64,000 nucleotides of DNA from Amphibacillus sp052055485 (GCF_052055485.1 NZ_CP197171.1:1984001-2048000), one strand, 5' to 3'; shown: positions 44,721 through 55,027, counted from the stretch's first letter. The notes: generated by a model from the letters alone, not told the origin. Program-made: numbers and translations.

Positions 44721-46196
44721 ATGACAGACAGTACAACTATAGAGGAGCTGGACACCAAGATGAGCCTCCCCAAAGATTTTCTTTGGGGGGGAGCTGTTGC
44801 AGCAAATCAATTTGAGGGTGGCTATAATAAAGATGCGAAAGGGTTAAGTGTAACAGACGTAATGACCTCAGGTTCGAACGAGATAGCTAGATTAATCACG
44901 GAAGGAATTCATTCAGATTATTATTATCCGAATCACGAGGCCATTGATTTCTACTCCAATTATAAAGAAGATATTGCTTTATTTGCGGAAATGGGTTTTA
45001 CGTGTTTTCGTACGTCTATTGCTTGGACACGTATTTTTCCTAATGGAGATGAAGACTCGCCTAATGAAGCGGGACTACAGTTTTATGATCGAGTCTTTGA
45101 TGAGATGTTGAAGTATAATATCGAGCCAGTGATAACATTGAGTCATTTTGAGATGCCATATTATCTGGCAAAGGAATATGGTGGTTGGTCTGATCGCAGA
45201 GTCGTTGATTTCTTTGTTAAATTTGCTGTAACTGTTATGGAACGGTATAAAAATAAAGTGAAATATTGGATGACATTTAATGAAATAAATAATCAGATGA
45301 ATTATAAGAATGACATTTTTGGCTGGACCTGTTCTGGCGTGCGGTTTTCAGAATTCAATTGTCCTGAGGAAACATTATATCAGGTTGCTCATCATCAATT
45401 AGTTGCCAGTGCAATAGCTGTTAAGAAAGGTCATGAAATAAATCCGAATTTCCAAATTGGCTGTATGGTAGCGATGGTTCCTATCTATCCATATTCGAGC
45501 AATCCGCAAGATGTGATGCTTGCTAGTAACTTGATGCATGACCGCTTTTTTTTCCCTGATGTCCAAGTAAGAGGTAAATACCCCGATTATATAAAGAGGT
45601 ATTGGGAAAGAAAAGGTTTTACCATTCGAATGGAGCCTGGAGATTTAGCTGTTTTAGAAGAAGGAATAGTTGACTATATTGGGCTTAGCTATTATATGAG
45701 TCAAACCGTTAAGCATGATCACAAAACCGATTCATCACAATCATTAAACGGTGGAAATGAGCATTCGGTTCCAAATCCTTATATTCAATCATCAGATTGG
45801 GGCTGGGCAATTGATCCAATAGGTTTGCGCTACATCTTGAATATATTATATGAAAGATATAATTTGCCATTATTCATTGTTGAAAATGGTTTTGGGGCAT
45901 TTGACCAAACAGACGAGAATGGATTTATAAATGATACTTACAGAATTTCTTATATTAGGTCCCACATTGAAGAATTGAAGAAAGCTGTTCTTTTAGATGG
46001 TGTAAGCTTAATGGGCTATACAGTTTGGGGCTGTATTGATCTGGTATCTTTTACAACAGGAGAAATGGAAAAACGCTATGGTTTTATCTATGTGGACAAG
46101 GACAATGAAGGCAAGGGAACGTTGGATAGGAAAAGAAAACAGTCATTTTACTGGTATAAAAAGGTTATCAAAACAAACGGAAAGGATTTGACATGA
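44721..46196 (+). CDS. GH1 6-phospho-beta-glucosidase
   Basis: The 491-residue TIM-barrel enzyme has acid/base E188 (TFNEIN) and nucleophile E388 (IVENGFG). The C-terminal phosphate-binding loop (FTTGEMEKRYGFIYVD) separates 6-phospho-beta-glucosidases from plain beta-glucosidases. It hydrolyses the phosphorylated disaccharide delivered by the PTS. There are 13 extra residues before the usual MSLPKDFLWGGA start; an internal ATG at 44760 could be the start, but the GGAAAGGAG site favours 44721. It overlaps EIIB by four bases. Confidence 0.93.
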   Translation: MTDSTTIEELDTKMSLPKDFLWGGAVAANQFEGGYNKDAKGLSVTDVMTSGSNEIARLITEGIHSDYYYPNHEAIDFYSNYKEDIALFAEMGFTCFRTSIAWTRIFPNGDEDSPNEAGLQFYDRVFDEMLKYNIEPVITLSHFEMPYYLAKEYGGWSDRRVVDFFVKFAVTVMERYKNKVKYWMTFNEINNQMNYKNDIFGWTCSGVRFSEFNCPEETLYQVAHHQLVASAIAVKKGHEINPNFQIGCMVAMVPIYPYSSNPQDVMLASNLMHDRFFFPDVQVRGKYPDYIKRYWERKGFTIRMEPGDLAVLEEGIVDYIGLSYYMSQTVKHDHKTDSSQSLNGGNEHSVPNPYIQSSDWGWAIDPIGLRYILNILYERYNLPLFIVENGFGAFDQTDENGFINDTYRISYIRSHIEELKKAVLLDGVSLMGYTVWGCIDLVSFTTGEMEKRYGFIYVDKDNEGKGTLDRKRKQSFYWYKKVIKTNGKDLT

Positions 46197-46495
46197 TGAG
46201 AAAAATCGTTTTGATGTGTAATGCAGGGATGTCTACAAGTATATTGGTTAATAAAATGAGAGAAGAAGCCAAAAAGTCCGGCTATAATTGCCAAATTGAT
46301 GCCTATCCTGTCAACCAGGCACAAGAAGAAGCTAAAGATGCAGATATCGTTTTACTTGGACCACAAGTTCGTTTTGAACAAAAACGGATTCAGTCAAAAT
46401 TAGATTGCCCAGTTTCAGTCATTGATATGAGTGCTTATGGGATGGCTAATGGGAAAAAGGTATTGGAAGACGCTAAAAAGGAGATCGGTGATTAA
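46193..46495 (+). CDS. PTS lactose/cellobiose-family EIIB
   Basis: The 100-residue EIIB subunit has the phospho-cysteine C9 in LMCNAGMSTS, the P-loop-like signature of this family. It receives phosphate from EIIA and passes it to the sugar at EIIC. The start overlaps the GH1 stop (ATGATGA), with GGAAAGGATT upstream. Confidence 0.93.
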   Translation: MMRKIVLMCNAGMSTSILVNKMREEAKKSGYNCQIDAYPVNQAQEEAKDADIVLLGPQVRFEQKRIQSKLDCPVSVIDMSAYGMANGKKVLEDAKKEIGD

Positions 46496-46804
46496 ATGGA
46501 AGGATTGGAATTATCATGTTTCCAAATTATTTCTTCTGCAGGTAGTGCGAAATCCAATTATATCGAGGCTATTCAATATGCAAAAGAAAAGAAATTTGAA
46601 CAGGCAGAAAAACTTATTGAAGAAGGAATGCAAGTCTACAATGAAGGGCATAGCGCTCATGCACAATTAATTCAGGATGAGGCTTCAGGAAACGAAACAA
46701 ATCCTACACTTTTACTTATACACGCAGAGGATCAACTCATGAATGCAGAATCTTTTCGTATAGTGGCACAAGAATTTATTAATGTTTATAAAGTAATGAA
46801 GTAG
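46496..46804 (+). CDS. PTS lactose/cellobiose-family EIIA
   Basis: The 102-residue all-helical EIIA has the phospho-histidine H76 in LLLIHAEDQLMNA and the helix GHSAHAQLIQDEA. It works as a trimer that takes phosphate from HPr. It starts directly after the EIIB stop codon with AAGGAG eleven bases upstream and ends the four-gene operon. Confidence 0.93.
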   Translation: MEGLELSCFQIISSAGSAKSNYIEAIQYAKEKKFEQAEKLIEEGMQVYNEGHSAHAQLIQDEASGNETNPTLLLIHAEDQLMNAESFRIVAQEFINVYKVMK

Positions 46805-46985
46805 GTAAACCGACATACAAGCTTTGGATGTAGACTTCTCTGTTAGTGGATAAGCCTGCATCCAAGGCAATAACTTGGAGAGTGAATAAGTTTCTTAACT
46901 CATTTACTCTATTGGTTCAAAAAAATGTAAATTATGCTTAATAGGTTTCAAGTTTTCTAGAATATGTGCTTATAAGGAGGAAAAA

Positions 46986-49900
46986 ATGTATAAATACAGA
47001 AGGCAAACAGCTTTGTTTATGATTCTTTTATTGTTGTTTACAGTAGTAGAAACATTTTTTACCGTTCCACATGTTAAGGCAGAGGTTAGTAATGAATCAG
47101 ATGAATCTCCTATTTATCTCGATTCTAATGAATCTATTGAAGATAGAGTAAATGACTTACTAGCTAGAATGTCTACTGATGAAAAGCTTGGTCAAATGAT
47201 TCAAGCGGAAAGAGGATCTGTAACGCCAGAGCAAGTAAAAGAGTATAAACTAGGATCAGTTCTTAGTGGTGGAGGCTCATTTCCTAATGATGAGGAAAAA
47301 GATAGTTTACCAGAAAATTGGTCCCAACTTGTAGATGACTATCAGGATGCAGCCTTGGAAACTGACTTAGGGATACCAATCATATATGGGGTTGATGCCG
47401 TTCATGGGCATAATAATGTAATTGGTGCTACTATTTTCCCTCATAATATTGGGCTGGGAGCTGCAAATAATGAGGATTTAACACAAGAAGTAGGTGCCGC
47501 AGTAGCCGATGAAGTCAGATCAACAGGTGTTCATTGGAATTTTGCACCGACTATTGCTACCGCTCAAAATATTTCTTGGGGTCGTACCTATGAAGCTTTT
47601 TCCGATGATGTAGCAAGATCAGCAAGTTTAGGAGAAGCTTATGTGAAAGGACTACAAGGTGATTTATCTGAAACCGATGTAGTTGCAACAGCTAAGCACT
47701 TTATTGGGGAAGGTTACACAGATGGGGGACGAAACCAAGGCGATATTAGTACTTTATCTGAGGATGAAATACTCGAAAAAACACTAGTTATGTATGAAAA
47801 GGCTATTGATGCAGGTGTACGTACAGTCATGGCGTCCTACCATAGCATTGGTGGTTTAAGAATGCATGCTAATAAGCGTTTGTTAACAGATGTTTTAAAA
47901 GGTGAGTTAGGGTTTGATGGTTTTGTTATTACTGATTATAATGGCATTGATCAAATAAGTGTTGATCAAGATGGCAATAATGTAAGCGGTTTAAAGGACC
48001 AGTTAAAAACAGCTGTTAATGCGGGTGTTGATATGTTCATGCAGCCTCAGAATTGGCTAGAAACACTTAATCATCTCAAAAACCTAGTTGAAGATGAAGA
48101 GGTTAGTATGGACCGAGTAGATGATGCCGTAACAAGAATTTTAAGAGTAAAGTTTGAGGCGGGATTATTTGAAAATCCCAAAACTGATCCTTCACTAGCT
48201 GATGAGTTTGGTCATGAAGATCATAAGGATGTTGCTCGTCAAGCCGTTCGTGAATCACTTGTTTTATTAAAGAATGATGAAGTGAATGGGGCTCCAATTA
48301 TGTCACAACTAGCTGAGATGGATGATATATTCGTGGCTGGTCGTAGTGCAGATGATATAGGTCTCCAATCAGGGGGTTGGACAATTAGTTGGCAAGGGGC
48401 TCCAGGAAACCATACACCAGGTACAACGATTCTTGAAGGAATTCAAGAAAGAGTTGGAGCTGATAAGGTAACTTATAACGAGCATGGTAGAGGTGCAGCT
48501 GGTAAAGATGTTGCAATTGCCGTTTTAGGTGAAATGCCTTATGCAGAAAGTGATGGGGATACAAGTGAGATAACGTTTGATTTTGCTCAAAATGAAACCC
48601 TTAAAAATATTCGCCGTGCAGATCCAGATATCCCAATCATTGTCGTGCTTGTTTCTGGCCGTCCAATGATCATCACTGATCAGATGGATGATTGGGCAGG
48701 GCTAGTTGCAGCTTGGTTACCTGGAACAGAAGGTGGAGGTGTAGCTGATGTATTATTTGGTGATTATGATTTTGAAGGTACATTACCAATTCGTTGGCCA
48801 CACTTTATGGAAGCGTATCCATCCTTTTATGGTGAAGAAAGTGATTACTTCTTGTTTGAAACTGGATATAATTTAACAAAAGAGGAAGTCACACCGGAAT
48901 TGCCAGAAGTTCCAGAAAAGCCAGAGGTAGAAAGCCAGCCCATTCCTGGTAAGATCGAAGCTGAAGATTGGTTACGCCAAAGTGGTCTTGATACTGAGGA
49001 AACTGAAGATGAAGGCGGGGGTCTAAACGTAGGTTGGTCTGATTCAGGAGATTGGCTAGATTACCAAATTAATGTAACGGAATCTGGATTTTACAATGTT
49101 GATATTCGTTATGCAGCAGATGGTAATACGGGAGTTCAATTAATAGATGAAAATAATAATGTAATAGGCGAAATGTCTGTATCTAGTACAGGTGGCTATC
49201 AAAGCTGGGAAACATATACGATTGAAGATGTTGCATTAGAAGAGGGGAATCAACGCATTCGTGTATTGTTTACGGCTGGGGAATTAAATCTTAATTGGTA
49301 TGAATTTGAGCGAACGGGTGATATTCCAGATGATTATGATCCTACTCCCGAACCGCCAGCTTTACCTGAAGATGATGAAGCAACGGTAGTTAAAGAAGAT
49401 GCTGTAGATAATTGGCTAACCTTAGCACGAGATGCTCAAGATATGGGCTGGTATTATAATTCTCGTTGGCAAGAAGGTGATCCAAAACTAGAAAAGCAAG
49501 ATAATCTAGATATAACTCAAGAAGTAGAAGATTCAGAGATTAATACGATTCACATCGATCCAAGCGAAACCTATCAAGATGTTATGGGTATTGGTGCTTC
49601 GGTAGATGAATCGACTATCTATAATATGATGAAGATGAGTGAAGAAGCAAGAAATGAATTAATTGAAAAGCTTGTAGATCCAGAGGATGGTATTGGAATG
49701 AGCTTGATGCGGTTAACAATCGGTACGTCAGACTTTACCGCACAAGAATTCTATTCTTATAATGATATGCCTCCTGGAGAAGAAGATTTAGATTTAAGCG
49801 AATTTTCAATTGAAAAGGATCGGGAGTTTAAGATTATTGATACCGTGAAGAAAATGCAAGAAGTTAATCCAGATATTAAATTCTTTGCATCTCCATGGAG

Positions 49901-52900
49901 TCCACCAGGCTGGATGAAAACATCTGATAGTATGATTGCTGGACAACTTAAAGAGGGTTATGAAGAGGTGTTGGCTGAATATTATTTAAAATTTTTCCAA
50001 GCCTATCGCGAAGAAGGCATTGAGATAGAAGCGATGACACTTCAAAATGAACCACTTCTTGAGATTGACTATCCAAGTATGCATTTGCCTTGGAATAGGG
50101 CAGTTACCTTAGCCAAGTATTTGAGAGAAAAGCTAGATGCTAATGGTTTTGATCATGTGAAACTCTGGATGTTTGACCATAATCCAGCGGATGCACAGAG
50201 TTATGCAGCTAGATTCTTACAGGATGACGATGGTTATGCTGCCATTGATGGTACGGCCTTCCATGATTATGGTGGCTCTTTATCAGAAATGACAAAGATA
50301 AAAGAGCAATTCCCTGACAAGGATGTCTATTTAACAGAACGTTCGGTTTGGGGCACGCATGGTGCTGATCGAATTGCACAGTATTTTAGAAATTATGCAC
50401 GTAGTTATAATTCTTGGGTTGTGATGCTTGATAGTGATATTAATACACATCAATGGGTTGGTACACCAGATCCAACGACAATAGTTCAGGATTCTGCTGA
50501 GCCGGACCATTATTGGTTAACACCAGAATATTATATCCATGGGCATTACACTAAGTTTGTAAAACCTGATTATACCCGAATAGACAGTGATTATGGTTCT
50601 TCTGATAAAGTGACAAATGTATCTTTTATGAGTCCAGACGAAGAGGAAATAGTTACGGTCGTTACCAATCAAACAAATGCAGATCAAAAATTTAAGTTAG
50701 TTTCAGAAGGTACCCAATTTACAGCTGTTTTACCAGCGAATTCTGTAGCAACCTATCGTTGGGACCGCCTAGAAGCACACCAAGTACCGGGAACTATAAA
50801 TGCTGTTGACTATGAAGAGGCTGAAGGGACATTCAGTACAAGTAACGGCTATGTCGGTGAATTACAGGATACAGCAACTTTTGATTATCTTGTAGATGTC
50901 AAAGAAGCAGGAGATTATTATCTTGACCTTGGACATGCTGAAGAATCAAATGAACCCCAATTTGAGGTATCGATAGATGGTGAAAGTTTAGGAACTCTAA
51001 CAAGTGAAGCAACTGGATGGTGGGAAAATTGGGCTAAGATAAGAACAAAAGTACCATTAAATAAAGGTATTCAAAGACTAAGAATCACTGCAGTTGGTGA
51101 GGGTTTCAATTTAAATGATATAACCTTTACTAAGGCACCAAACGAACATAGTGTTCCAGGAAGAATTCAAGCAGAGCAGTTTACAGAACACGAAGGGGCC
51201 CTTATTCAAGATATAGATGGTGGACAAATTGTTAGCTACTTAGATCCAAATGATACAATGAATTATAATATTGATGTAGAGGCGACTGGCACCTATAAAG
51301 TGACCTATCGTTATGCATCAGGAGAAAGCAATCCAAGCTTGGAATGGATTGTTGATGGTGAACCTATTCATACGAGTAAATTAGAAGGTACTGAAGATTG
51401 GGAGACCTGGACAGAAGCCACGGATGAGATTGAATTAGAGGCTGGTCAATATGAATTACAGCTTAGAGTGGTAGAAGGCTTAAATATTGACTGGATTTCG
51501 ATCGGATCTACGTTAGATCTGAGTAATGCTACTGTTACAGAAGGAGCAGAGGATGGTCATATAATTGATGTGTCACTTGAAAATGATACATTTATTGAAA
51601 CTTTAGATGTAACTGATTGGGAATTAGTTGGTGGACCAGTAGGTGTTACCATTTCTGAAGTAAATCGTGTAAATGAATCTCAAGCTGAAGTAGTTTTATC
51701 GGGTAATCGTTTAGTTGATTATGATACTGATATCCAAGCAAAACTAACTGTAAGCAACACGCAAATTCAAGGTTGGAATAATGCTGACTCTGACTTTAGT
51801 ATTACTGGAGAAGTGATTTTTGAAGCAATAGATGATCCAGAAAGCATTTCAGTACAACCTGAAACAACTGAATCTGGTGATGGTGAACTTACAGTAACGA
51901 TTGACGGCGGTACATTTATCGAAGATGAAGTTGATCAAATCTATCTTACTGGGGCTTTGATTGACAGTGGAACTGTCTCTGCAGACGAGGTCATATTTAA
52001 TAAGCCAACAGAAGTAACAATAAAATATTCACAAGATAGTACACTTATCTATGAGGATGTTGTACTAACTGTAAATATACCGAAAGAAGCCTATGCAGAT
52101 TCCACCAATGGTACAACCCTGACAGACAACTTTATTTTGTTAGGAACAGTTAATCAAGAAGAACCGACAGAGCTACCAGGAGAAATTGACTTAGAAGATT
52201 TCTATAAACTAAGTGGTGTTACCGTGGATCAATCGATAATCACTGATATAGAGGCTGGGGATTGGATTGAGTACATGATTGACGTTCCTGAAACCAAAGA
52301 ATACCTGTTAACACTTGGCTTCAATACAAATAGTGATGCGAGTGTTGTCATGAAAAGTGATGAGGGTGATGAATTAGCGACAGTTAATGTGCCTAATGTT
52401 TGGGGTCAGTGGTCAGAGGTCAACAAGCCAATATCACTTGAGTCTGGTAAACAAATAATTAGAGTATATGCTGAAGCGGGTGAACTTCAATTAAATAAAC
52501 TTGCAATTGAGGAATTACAAGTAACCGAATCAACAGAAGATATAGTAAGGATTGAAGCAGAAGATTATATAGATGCGAGTCAAGCTATCATCCAAAAAGG
52601 TGAACGTACAAATATTGGCTACACAGTTGCAGGAGGTTGGATTGATTATTTAGTTAATGTACCTGCCGGTAAATACCAAGTGACTTATCATTATGCAACA
52701 ACAGAAAGCGGCGTGAGTACTCGTGCTACAGTAAAAGAAAATCAAATCACCACTGCATTACCAGCTACAGGTGATTGGGAAAATTATCAAAATGCCGTTT
52801 CTGATGGAACGATTGCTATCCCAGAAGGTGATCAAACACTTCGGTTAGATATACTTGTTAATGGTTACAATTTAGATTGGCTTGAGTTGCAATTTGTTGA

Positions 52901-54614
52901 GCCTCTTCCGGAAGAGGAACCAGTAGAAAAATCTGACTTGGAAGAATTAGTAGAAGAAGCCGAAGCTTTAGATGCTGATCTCTATACAGAAGAAAGCTGG
53001 GAAATCTTGCTTGAAGCCATGGATGATGCTAAAGCTGTATTGGAAGATGAAACAGCAACTCAAGAAGAAGTCGATCAAGCTGTAACTGCATTACAAGAAG
53101 CTATTGAACAATTAGAACGGGTTGAACCAGAAGAAGTTGATAAATCAGAACTAGAGACGCTTGTTGCGCTTCAGGCTGATAAATCGGAAGCAGATTATAC
53201 AGCAGAGAGTTGGGAAGTATTTGCCGAAGCTTTGAGCAATGCCGAAGCAGTGCTTGCAGATGAAACAGCAACTCAAGAAGAAGTAGAAGCTGCTGTAGCG
53301 AACTTAGAAGTAGCGATCGAACAACTTGAAGAACAAGATGAAGAGCCAACACCAGTAGAAAAATCAGACTTGGAAGAGCTAGTAGAAGAAGCTGAAGCTT
53401 TAGATGCTGACCTCTATACAGAAGAAAGCTGGGAAATCTTACTTGAAGTCATGGATGATGCTAAAGCTGTATTGGAAGATGAAGCAGCGACTCAAGAAGA
53501 AGTCGATCAAGCTGTAACTGCATTACAAGAAGCTATTGAACAATTAGAGCGGGTTGAACCAGAAGAGGTTGATAAATCAGAACTAGAGACACTTGTTTCA
53601 CTTCAATCAGACAGGCTGGAAGCAGATTATACAGCAGAGAGTTGGGAAGTATTTGCCGAAGCCTTGAGCAATGCCGAAGCAGTGCTTGCAGATGAAACGG
53701 CAACTCAAGAAGAAGTCAATGATGCTGCAGCGGACTTAGAAGCAGCGATCGAACAACTTGAAGAACAAGATGAAGAGCCAACACCAGTAGAAAAATCAGA
53801 CTTGGAAGAGCTAGTAGAAGAAGCCGAGGCTTTAGATGCTGATCTCTATACAGAAAAAAGCTGGGGAATCTTGCTTGAAGCTATGGATGATGCTAAAGCT
53901 ATATTGGAAGATGATACAGTAACTCAAGAAGAAGTCGATCAAGCTGTAACTGCATTACAAGAAGCTATTGAACAATTAGAGCGGGTTGAATCAGAAGAGG
54001 TTGATAAATCAGAACTAGAGGCGCTTGTTGCACTTCAGGCTGATAAATCGGAAGCAGATTATACAGCAGAGAGTTGGGAAGTATTTGCCGAAGCCTTGAG
54101 CAATGCCGAAGCAGTGCTTGCAGATGAAACAGCAACTCAAGAAGAAGTCGATGATGCTGTAGCGAACTTAGAAGCAGCGATCGAACAGCTTGAGGAACAA
54201 GATGAAGAGCCAACACCAGCAGAAAAATCAGACTTAGAAGAGCTAGTAGCCGAAGCTGAAGCTTTAGATGCTGATGCCTATACAGCAGAAAGCTATGCAG
54301 ATTTAGAAGCAGCACTAGCAATAGCAAGAGCTGTTTTAGCAGATGAGGAAGCAACCCAAGCCGATATAGATACGGCACTGGAGGCTTTAAAACTAGCAAT
54401 GAACAGTCTGGAAGCTGTACAATCTGATGAACTAGATTCAGAGAAGCCAAAAGATCCCGTTCCATCAGATCCAGAAGGTCCATCAGATGATGGCGGCTCA
54501 TTACCAGCGACAGCAACATCAATCTATAACTGGTTAGGTATAGGGTTTATGCTACTATTAATAGGTGGACTGATTGTCTTTTGGATAAATAGAAAGAAAC
54601 AATCTGTAAAATAA
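46986..54614 (+). CDS. Giant cell-wall-anchored GH3-GH30 glycosidase with CBM6 and FIVAR repeats
   Basis: The 2542-residue surface enzyme has a signal peptide (1-32) and a GH3 beta-glucosidase/exoglucanase module (about 45-640; nucleophile D317 in VITDYNG, probable acid/base E521 in GEMPYAES). A CBM6-like module (about 650-778) precedes a GH30 module (about 805-1265; acid/base E1022 in LQNEP, nucleophile E1118 in YLTERSVW). Then come two CBM6-like modules (1267-1510), Ig-like sequence (1510-1725), two more CBM6-like modules (1728-1972) and seven FIVAR repeats (1979-2478). It ends in LPATA (2506-2510) with a hydrophobic helix and KK tail for sortase. It probably degrades beta-1,3/1,6-linked glucan at the cell wall; products could enter by the PTS operon just upstream. 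AAGGAGG precedes the ATG. Confidence 0.9.
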   Translation: MYKYRRQTALFMILLLLFTVVETFFTVPHVKAEVSNESDESPIYLDSNESIEDRVNDLLARMSTDEKLGQMIQAERGSVTPEQVKEYKLGSVLSGGGSFPNDEEKDSLPENWSQLVDDYQDAALETDLGIPIIYGVDAVHGHNNVIGATIFPHNIGLGAANNEDLTQEVGAAVADEVRSTGVHWNFAPTIATAQNISWGRTYEAFSDDVARSASLGEAYVKGLQGDLSETDVVATAKHFIGEGYTDGGRNQGDISTLSEDEILEKTLVMYEKAIDAGVRTVMASYHSIGGLRMHANKRLLTDVLKGELGFDGFVITDYNGIDQISVDQDGNNVSGLKDQLKTAVNAGVDMFMQPQNWLETLNHLKNLVEDEEVSMDRVDDAVTRILRVKFEAGLFENPKTDPSLADEFGHEDHKDVARQAVRESLVLLKNDEVNGAPIMSQLAEMDDIFVAGRSADDIGLQSGGWTISWQGAPGNHTPGTTILEGIQERVGADKVTYNEHGRGAAGKDVAIAVLGEMPYAESDGDTSEITFDFAQNETLKNIRRADPDIPIIVVLVSGRPMIITDQMDDWAGLVAAWLPGTEGGGVADVLFGDYDFEGTLPIRWPHFMEAYPSFYGEESDYFLFETGYNLTKEEVTPELPEVPEKPEVESQPIPGKIEAEDWLRQSGLDTEETEDEGGGLNVGWSDSGDWLDYQINVTESGFYNVDIRYAADGNTGVQLIDENNNVIGEMSVSSTGGYQSWETYTIEDVALEEGNQRIRVLFTAGELNLNWYEFERTGDIPDDYDPTPEPPALPEDDEATVVKEDAVDNWLTLARDAQDMGWYYNSRWQEGDPKLEKQDNLDITQEVEDSEINTIHIDPSETYQDVMGIGASVDESTIYNMMKMSEEARNELIEKLVDPEDGIGMSLMRLTIGTSDFTAQEFYSYNDMPPGEEDLDLSEFSIEKDREFKIIDTVKKMQEVNPDIKFFASPWSPPGWMKTSDSMIAGQLKEGYEEVLAEYYLKFFQAYREEGIEIEAMTLQNEPLLEIDYPSMHLPWNRAVTLAKYLREKLDANGFDHVKLWMFDHNPADAQSYAARFLQDDDGYAAIDGTAFHDYGGSLSEMTKIKEQFPDKDVYLTERSVWGTHGADRIAQYFRNYARSYNSWVVMLDSDINTHQWVGTPDPTTIVQDSAEPDHYWLTPEYYIHGHYTKFVKPDYTRIDSDYGSSDKVTNVSFMSPDEEEIVTVVTNQTNADQKFKLVSEGTQFTAVLPANSVATYRWDRLEAHQVPGTINAVDYEEAEGTFSTSNGYVGELQDTATFDYLVDVKEAGDYYLDLGHAEESNEPQFEVSIDGESLGTLTSEATGWWENWAKIRTKVPLNKGIQRLRITAVGEGFNLNDITFTKAPNEHSVPGRIQAEQFTEHEGALIQDIDGGQIVSYLDPNDTMNYNIDVEATGTYKVTYRYASGESNPSLEWIVDGEPIHTSKLEGTEDWETWTEATDEIELEAGQYELQLRVVEGLNIDWISIGSTLDLSNATVTEGAEDGHIIDVSLENDTFIETLDVTDWELVGGPVGVTISEVNRVNESQAEVVLSGNRLVDYDTDIQAKLTVSNTQIQGWNNADSDFSITGEVIFEAIDDPESISVQPETTESGDGELTVTIDGGTFIEDEVDQIYLTGALIDSGTVSADEVIFNKPTEVTIKYSQDSTLIYEDVVLTVNIPKEAYADSTNGTTLTDNFILLGTVNQEEPTELPGEIDLEDFYKLSGVTVDQSIITDIEAGDWIEYMIDVPETKEYLLTLGFNTNSDASVVMKSDEGDELATVNVPNVWGQWSEVNKPISLESGKQIIRVYAEAGELQLNKLAIEELQVTESTEDIVRIEAEDYIDASQAIIQKGERTNIGYTVAGGWIDYLVNVPAGKYQVTYHYATTESGVSTRATVKENQITTALPATGDWENYQNAVSDGTIAIPEGDQTLRLDILVNGYNLDWLELQFVEPLPEEEPVEKSDLEELVEEAEALDADLYTEESWEILLEAMDDAKAVLEDETATQEEVDQAVTALQEAIEQLERVEPEEVDKSELETLVALQADKSEADYTAESWEVFAEALSNAEAVLADETATQEEVEAAVANLEVAIEQLEEQDEEPTPVEKSDLEELVEEAEALDADLYTEESWEILLEVMDDAKAVLEDEAATQEEVDQAVTALQEAIEQLERVEPEEVDKSELETLVSLQSDRLEADYTAESWEVFAEALSNAEAVLADETATQEEVNDAAADLEAAIEQLEEQDEEPTPVEKSDLEELVEEAEALDADLYTEKSWGILLEAMDDAKAILEDDTVTQEEVDQAVTALQEAIEQLERVESEEVDKSELEALVALQADKSEADYTAESWEVFAEALSNAEAVLADETATQEEVDDAVANLEAAIEQLEEQDEEPTPAEKSDLEELVAEAEALDADAYTAESYADLEAALAIARAVLADEEATQADIDTALEALKLAMNSLEAVQSDELDSEKPKDPVPSDPEGPSDDGGSLPATATSIYNWLGIGFMLLLIGGLIVFWINRKKQSVK
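52921..54420 (+). repeat. 432-bp in-frame tandem repeat coding for FIVAR pairs
   Basis: The CCAGTAGAAAAATC boundary recurs at 52921, 53353, 53785 and 54217, an exact 432-bp (144-residue) period. Each unit encodes two different FIVAR helices (an ALDADLYTEESWE type and an EADYTAESWE type). The fourth unit is a half unit. The near-identity of the units suggests recent expansion, and the length may vary between strains. Confidence 0.92.
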
Positions 54615-54639
54615 GATATAGTAAATGGGCAATTGAAAT

Positions 54640-54882
54640 TTACAAGACTCTAGTGGGGACAGCACGAGCTGAAGCCCCGCTTGAGGGGGGATCTTTGCTA
54701 CTCAAATTAGCTGCAGGCAGGTTAAGTTCGCCACTCCTGTGGCAGAGCTTTTGACGGGGCGAATAATCGCAATGGGCTTCGGTGGGACGACGAGTAACCG
54801 CACTAAGGAAAGCAACTTTAGTACTCACATCGCAAGAATAAGTGTCATTCTTATTTTGAGTTCCAGTCCCAACACCTGCATG
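54640..54882 (-). repeat. Dispersed repeat copy (AGAATAAG hairpin and CTTCGGTGGGACG block)
   Basis: The minus strand of 54832-54882 matches 11306-11352 closely (GGAACTC, AATAAG hairpin, CTTATTCTTGCGATG). Plus-strand motifs CTTCGGTGGGACG and GAGTAACCGCA match those at 39.7 kb. No gene lies in 54615-55105. Confidence 0.6.
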
Positions 54883-54980
54883 ACCTACGTCCTGTAGCCC
54901 TCAATCCCTACGAAATGTGTGCCCGTGGTTTTTCCGAACGATTGGACACTTCTAATTTAGAAAGTGAAAGTCAAACGATA

Positions 54981-55027
54981 AAGCGAATGGTTATCTCAAT
55001 TTACTTGGATAACCATTCGCTTTTTTA
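54981..55027 (+). terminator. Strong bidirectional terminator
   Basis: AAGCGAATGGTTATC pairs with GGATAACCATTCGCTT across about 11 bases, followed by six T. It separates the surface-enzyme gene from the tRNA genes, which run the other way. Confidence 0.85.

Noticed and set aside
53965..54522. Leu-rich 185-codon frame on the minus strand
   Set aside because: It is the complementary shadow of the Glu/Ala-rich FIVAR repeats; the same pattern recurs at 53101-53352.
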